A stretch of 64,000 bases of DNA. It comes from Candidatus Thioglobus perditus. Its GTDB lineage: Bacteria > Pseudomonadota > Gammaproteobacteria > PS1 > Pseudothioglobaceae. Shown in pieces: positions 60,394 to 64,000 of this stretch (positions within the stretch are counted from its first letter, which is position 1; each line of letters starts with the position of its first letter). The notes under the pieces were generated by a model. The model was not told the DNA's origin. It worked only from the letters and a program-made list of their open reading frames with translations, and made no database searches. A program made the position numbers and the translations under genes. The stretch lies in contig PNQY01000162.1 of the NCBI GenBank assembly GCA_002909145.1, forward strand, positions 22,677 through 86,676, read 5' to 3'.

Positions 60394-60416
60394 AAAAAAG
60401 ATGCGAAAACTCGCAA
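60394..60416 (-). terminator. Probable terminator of the ferredoxin-reductase gene
   Basis: On the minus strand TGCGA and TCGCA form a 5-bp stem with a 4-base loop, followed by TC and six T. It lies about 190 bases after the stop of the gene at 60608 and just before the nrdA promoter. Confidence 0.4.
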
Positions 60417-60607
60417 AATATTGCTACAAAAGGGCTAGGGAGATTAGAAAAAAATTAAAAAAAAATTATGTCTACTTTTTACAAAAATATCATCAATTTA
60501 CGATATGACAATATTAGTTTTTAATAATAAAAAGCGCAAAGCTTGATGTGATGATATTTATCAAAACAAACAGTGCAAAAAAAACAAGAAAATTAAAATA
60601 ATTTTAA

Positions 60608-61618
60608 CTAAATTGGAGATGCAATTAATTGCGATTCATTTAAGCCGTTTTCAAGCAGTAATTCACCTAAATAAATCAACACTTCAGCCGGCACACAAAC
60701 ATACAAATCAGACTGATTTACAATATCTAAATCTAGGTTTTTAAAAATATATTTTGCTACTTTGTGACAATCGTTTTTACTTGATCTATCAAATTCACAA
60801 CCAATAGGGGAGTAAGTATAGTTATCCATAATTGCTTGCCAAGATCTTGCATGATTATCCAAATAGGGGGTTTGCTCATCAAAAGGGTAGGCCCAATAAA
60901 AATACACAGGATTAGTCATTTCTAATGAAAAAGCATGCTCTACCAGGCTTCTAATGGGTGCGAATCCACTATCCCAGGCTATAAAAACCATTGGTCGCTT
61001 TGTGGTTTCTTTGAGTACAAAAACACCTTTTGGACCCTCTAAATAAATTTTACTTTTATCTCTGATAATCTTTGAGAATATTGCACTGGCAAATTCATCA
61101 GTATTATTATTGCGTATATGAAACTCTAGCTCCATTCCGTGACAAGGGCAAGAGGCAAGAGGGTATCTGGATTTTTTTCCTTGGAATGACAGCTCAACAT
61201 CTTGTCCGGCCATAAATTGTAGAGTTTTAGATCTTGGGGTTCTAACGCTAACAATTGCCATATTGCTATTAATAAAGTCAATACTTTTAACCTTGGTTTC
61301 AATATTTTGAATAGCAATGGATTTAACATCGCCAATCAAATCCAAATCAATCTCAACATCTGAAACAGGAGAATTACAACACATTAAAAACTCACCATCA
61401 TCTTTATCCTCACTGGAAATAAGGTGATCATGGTGTTTGGTTTGCTTAATATCTCCTTGTATTAACTTTGCTCTACAAACTCCACAAGTGCCGTTGCTGC
61501 ACTCATAACGCATAGCTAAACCATGACGCAACCCACCTTCAAGTATAGAATCTGCAGAAGAGCATTCATAAGCCTTTTCTTTAGACTTTAATTTGACATT
61601 AAATAGTTTGCTTGACAT
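60608..61618 (-). CDS. 2Fe-2S ferredoxin / FAD-NAD(P) oxidoreductase fusion
   Basis: A 336-residue electron-transfer protein: an N-terminal plant-type ferredoxin domain with Cys40, Cys45, Cys48 and Cys80, then a ferredoxin-reductase domain with the flavin motif RYPLAS (151-156). The layout resembles oxygenase reductases and CDP-6-deoxyglucoseen reductase. The nucleotide-binding loop reads IAWDSGFAPIRSL (213-225) instead of the usual AGGTGxAP, and CPC at 157-159 follows the flavin motif. No partner oxygenase lies nearby. TATAAT ends 6 bases before the ATG. Confidence 0.82.
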   Translation of the reverse strand: MSSKLFNVKLKSKEKAYECSSADSILEGGLRHGLAMRYECSNGTCGVCRAKLIQGDIKQTKHHDHLISSEDKDDGEFLMCCNSPVSDVEIDLDLIGDVKSIAIQNIETKVKSIDFINSNMAIVSVRTPRSKTLQFMAGQDVELSFQGKKSRYPLASCPCHGMELEFHIRNNNTDEFASAIFSKIIRDKSKIYLEGPKGVFVLKETTKRPMVFIAWDSGFAPIRSLVEHAFSLEMTNPVYFYWAYPFDEQTPYLDNHARSWQAIMDNYTYSPIGCEFDRSSKNDCHKVAKYIFKNLDLDIVNQSDLYVCVPAEVLIYLGELLLENGLNESQLIASPI

Positions 61619-61624
61619 GCAAAT

Positions 61625-61630
61625 ATTATA
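61625..61630 (-). promoter_or_regulatory. -10 box six bases before the ferredoxin-reductase gene
   Basis: TATAAT on the minus strand, 6 bases before the ATG at 61618, with no Shine-Dalgarno sequence; transcription would start at the ATG itself. Confidence 0.45.
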
Positions 61631-61907
61631 TTTATTAAACTAATTATAAAACCTTAATTAACATATTTTTTTGCATTATAAGTTTGTTTGTTTACATTTA
61701 ATATGGTTGATAAATCAAAAATTCATTTATTATTCAAATGTTTGTATATGTGGCTGTATTCTATATACATCATAAAAGATTTTAAACGCCAAACTGAAAC
61801 TAAGGAAAAGGCACCTCTTAAAGATGTTTTTTATATTTTCTAATTAGTGTTGATATTTAAGAATACAATAACAATTAAATAGTAAAAACAAACACTTATC
61901 TTATGCA

Positions 61908-62408
61908 ATGACTAGAGTAAAGCAAATAACAAAAGCCGTAATTTTGAGTTTATCACTAGCTCTAAACTCGTATGCGGTCAATGTACAAGAGTGTCACCAT
62001 CCCGTGGTTAAGCGTCTGATTGATGCAAATTTAGAGCCAGATGGAGTGGTGTTCGAACTAGTAGAATACGATAAAGACGCCTGGGATTGGGCCGCACCAA
62101 TGGTCGAAAGCTTATCTAGACAACTAAAAAACAAATACCCCAATATAGATATAGCTATTGTTTCACATGGCAATGAACAATTTCAATTAACACAACAAAG
62201 CCAGCAAGAAAATCAGTATTCTATTTCAATATTAAATAACTTAAATAAAAGCGGAGTAGATATTAGTGTTTGTGGAGTTAACTCATCATGGAACAACGTC
62301 GCACATAGTGACTACATCGATATTATTGACGTGGCTTCTAGTGGGCCAGCACTGGTTAATGATTATCTTAATTTAGGCTATAGACGCATCAAACTACAAA
62401 AACAATAA
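61908..62408 (+). CDS. Secreted DsrE/DsrF-like protein
   Basis: A 166-residue protein with a signal peptide (about residues 1-23, ending NSYA) and a mature DsrE-like fold: VVFELVEYDKDAW, IDIAIVSHGNEQFQL, then SGVDISVCGVNSSW with Cys122 where DsrE-type proteins carry their sulfur-binding cysteine. A second cysteine is at position 29. A periplasmic role in sulfur handling is likely; the cytosolic DsrE of the reverse Dsr pathway has no signal peptide, so this is a different branch. The start has no clear Shine-Dalgarno sequence. Confidence 0.7.
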   Translation: MTRVKQITKAVILSLSLALNSYAVNVQECHHPVVKRLIDANLEPDGVVFELVEYDKDAWDWAAPMVESLSRQLKNKYPNIDIAIVSHGNEQFQLTQQSQQENQYSISILNNLNKSGVDISVCGVNSSWNNVAHSDYIDIIDVASSGPALVNDYLNLGYRRIKLQKQ

Positions 62409-62689
62409 CAAACTCTCCAATTCTTATTGTTAAGTTTTGAATAATTTTAACTAAAACTTTAAAAAGTTTAGTAGGGTGCACTTAAGACCTTACAAACCAT
62501 AATATAATCGTAAATAATTCAATAATTTAACATAATATAAATTATGCGAAGTAAATTACAAATATTTTTATACTAAATCAACATGCTATTTAATATAACC
62601 TTTGTTATCGTTCTTTGATTGAATAAAATACTGCTAAATACCTCTTTATAACAACCTTTATAGGTAAAGGAGGGACTATGTGGTTTTAA
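62409..62689. other. Intergenic region with a strong ribosome site and a three-codon frame
   Basis: A 281-base AT-rich gap between the convergent DsrE-like and thioredoxin genes. At 62665-62674 AAAGGAGGGACT leads to ATG TGG TTT TAA (62677-62688), which ends at the thioredoxin stop. The AGGAGG region could pair with CCTCTTTA at 62641-62648. I see no longer gene. Confidence 0.4.
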
Positions 62690-63031
62690 TTAGAATTTTT
62701 CCAGATTTGTATCAATAAAATTACGTACAAAGTCAGAGTTTTGTGCTGAATGAAAACGACCAACCTCTTCAGCATTTATAAATGCGATGACTGTTGGAAA
62801 GCCGCGCACATGATATTGCCCGGCAATCTTCATATTTTCGTCTTCAGCTTCAAGTTTAGCAAATAATAATTCGCCATCTCCATATTCATTAGCAACAGAT
62901 TTAATTACTGGATCTAAGATCTTACAAGGGCCGCACCATTCAGCAGAAATATCTAAAACTACTAAACGCTTATGCGATTCATCAAGAACTGATTTTTGAA
63001 AATTTTCGATTGATACACTTATATGAGACAT
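62690..63031 (-). CDS. Thioredoxin-family protein
   Basis: A 113-residue cytosolic protein with the WCGPCK active site (Cys33, Cys36), the conserved LVVLDISAEWC strand and the cis-proline in RGFPTVIAF. The rest deviates from TrxA (for example DISAEW for DFWAEW, and an Asn/Phe-rich C-terminus), so it may be a specialised thioredoxin. It follows the SH3 gene by 14 bases. Confidence 0.9.
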   Translation of the reverse strand: MSHISVSIENFQKSVLDESHKRLVVLDISAEWCGPCKILDPVIKSVANEYGDGELLFAKLEAEDENMKIAGQYHVRGFPTVIAFINAEEVGRFHSAQNSDFVRNFIDTNLEKF

Positions 63032-63045
63032 GTTTATATTTGTAA

Positions 63046-63822
63046 TTAATATGAGCGATTAATAGTATTTAGGTTGTGGGCTTTTCGTCTTGATGAGTTG
63101 ATAAAAATTATAAAAACAAAGCCGATAATAAATACAGCGGCAATAATTAACACCCATTTAACATTAATGTTTTTAGATATAGAACTATTAAGCTCAAGCC
63201 TTTCATTTTGTTCAGATAGTCTATTATTTTTATCAATTAGTAGGGTGTTTTTTGCCAATAAGTCATTATATTTAGAGTTGTTCTTTTTAGAGCCTTCGCC
63301 TGTAAATGCCTTTAAATCAACGATTTCAGCCGATATCTTAATATTTTTTTGTTTTAAAGAGTTACTCTTTTGACTTAATAAATCGCTCTCTTGTTTTAAG
63401 CTATTGATCTCTTTTTTTAAATTATCAATCTCTTGGATTAAACTCTTATTATTAGTTCTTAAATCTTTATTAGCTTCCTTAAATTTTAATAACCGCCCCT
63501 TAATAGAATTTAACTCTTTAGAATTATCAACAATAATTGCATTCTTATTAGACTTTATATTTGGAACATCCTGAGTTAGATTACTAGATAAAACCCAACC
63601 ATCAATATCACCAATAGACACCATTGACCAGCCAGAATAGTGCATAGTTACGAGACTCAACTCATCATCTTTATTAAGTATTTTTATGATATTTGACTCA
63701 TTATCATCAACCCTGTCAGATCTTACCTCAGTGTTGTTTTTAACAACGTAATAAGCACTTGAAGTTGCAAATAATTCAAAGGATAAAAAAAGTGAAAATG
63801 ATAATAAAATTATTTTTTTCAT
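63046..63822 (-). CDS. SH3-domain, coiled-coil membrane protein (YgiM-like)
   Basis: A 258-residue protein with a signal peptide (residues 1-19, LFATSS), a bacterial SH3 domain (about 22-85, with NNTEVRSDRVDD and GWSMVSIGDIDGWV), a long coiled coil (about 100-215) and a C-terminal membrane helix (WVLIIAAVFIIGFVFIIFI) with a basic tail. This matches the TIGR04211/YgiM architecture. Periplasmic, anchored in the inner membrane; possibly binds cell wall. Confidence 0.85.
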   Translation of the reverse strand: MKKIILLSFSLFLSFELFATSSAYYVVKNNTEVRSDRVDDNESNIIKILNKDDELSLVTMHYSGWSMVSIGDIDGWVLSSNLTQDVPNIKSNKNAIIVDNSKELNSIKGRLLKFKEANKDLRTNNKSLIQEIDNLKKEINSLKQESDLLSQKSNSLKQKNIKISAEIVDLKAFTGEGSKKNNSKYNDLLAKNTLLIDKNNRLSEQNERLELNSSISKNINVKWVLIIAAVFIIGFVFIIFINSSRRKAHNLNTINRSY

Positions 63823-64000
63823 AAGGCATTAAAAATAAAGAGCATTGATTTAATAAAAATTGCCAATAGTATAAGCAAAAAACAGTCAAATAACCTAAAA
63901 ATAGGGGTAAATATTAAAAAATTACTTAAAAATCAATAACTTACATAAATAAAATAAATATTGCCATATTTTAACGATTGTCATAACAATCAGCTCAGAG

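Larger units (their letters stand above)
60293..60607. other. Intergenic region upstream of nrdA
   Basis: A 315-base gap. Its left part holds the nrdA promoter and NrdR boxes; a small hairpin terminator lies at 60394-60416; the rest (60420-60607) is A/T-rich without an open frame or motif I can support. Confidence 0.6.

Noticed and set aside
61703..61843. 46-codon open frame (MVDKSKIHLLFKCLYMW start) in the gap before the DsrE-like gene
   Set aside because: No Shine-Dalgarno sequence and composition expected for AT-rich intergenic DNA. It could be real but nothing supports it beyond its length.

Overview
The window is a dense, AT-rich bacterial chromosome segment with about 59 protein genes, mostly separated by 0-50 bases. 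I saw no rRNA, tRNA, CRISPR array, insertion sequence or prophage. Gene content and order (rseP-bamA-skp-lpxD-fabZ-lpxA, hflK-hflC-hisZ-purA-rnr, lptD-surA-rlmB, pxpABC, nrdA-nrdB-yfaE) are gammaproteobacterial. The low GC, compact genome, NnrS, a secreted DsrE-like protein and a selD-mnmH pair suggest the SUP05/Thioglobus group of marine sulfur oxidisers and their symbiont relatives. That placement is inference from memory of the group; no marker gene in the window proves it.

Layout. Bases 1-1634 carry the 3' part of oligopeptidase A (prlC) and a small membrane protein. Bases 1644-5823 (minus) hold parE-queC and acpP-fabF. Bases 5864-18117 (minus) form one long co-directional run: a DUF971 gene, rseP, bamA, skp, lpxD, fabZ, lpxA, murJ, yggX, gmk, rpoH, groS and groL, closed by a strong terminator. 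Outer-membrane assembly, lipid A synthesis, peptidoglycan precursor flipping and the heat-shock sigma factor with its chaperonin may therefore share read-through transcription. Bases 18200-21556 hold dapF facing apaH-rsmA-pdxA.

Bases 21790-31224 are two paralogous RND export systems in inverted, convergent orientation (adaptor-permease against permease-adaptor), with no outer-membrane channel gene nearby. Bases 31324-33175 are lipA-lipB-ybeD. Bases 33238-37199 are the most unusual operon: a MoxR AAA ATPase, the NO-response membrane protein NnrS, a hemerythrin-like protein and an HExxH plus VWA-like protein, joined by stop/start overlaps. Bases 37196-41388 (minus) are lptD-surA-rlmB, completing the LPS and outer-membrane protein theme. 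Bases 41516-48503 are hflK-hflC-hisZ-purA-rnr and an acetyltransferase.

Bases 48542-53594 hold ilvD, an ArgA-like acetyltransferase, RNase T and 5-oxoprolinase pxpABC. Bases 53636-56460 hold a dimeric-type dUTPase, selD and mnmH (2-selenouridine in tRNA). Bases 56449-60380 are the class Ia ribonucleotide reductase locus, with an unannotated 29-residue membrane peptide between nrdA and nrdB and a promoter overlapped by two NrdR boxes spaced 32 bp apart. The right end holds a ferredoxin-reductase fusion, a secreted DsrE-like protein, a thioredoxin and a YgiM-like SH3 protein.

Recurring features are tail-to-tail gene overlaps at four convergent junctions and several genes whose -10 box lies only 6-8 bases before a start codon with little or no Shine-Dalgarno sequence, suggesting leaderless mRNAs.
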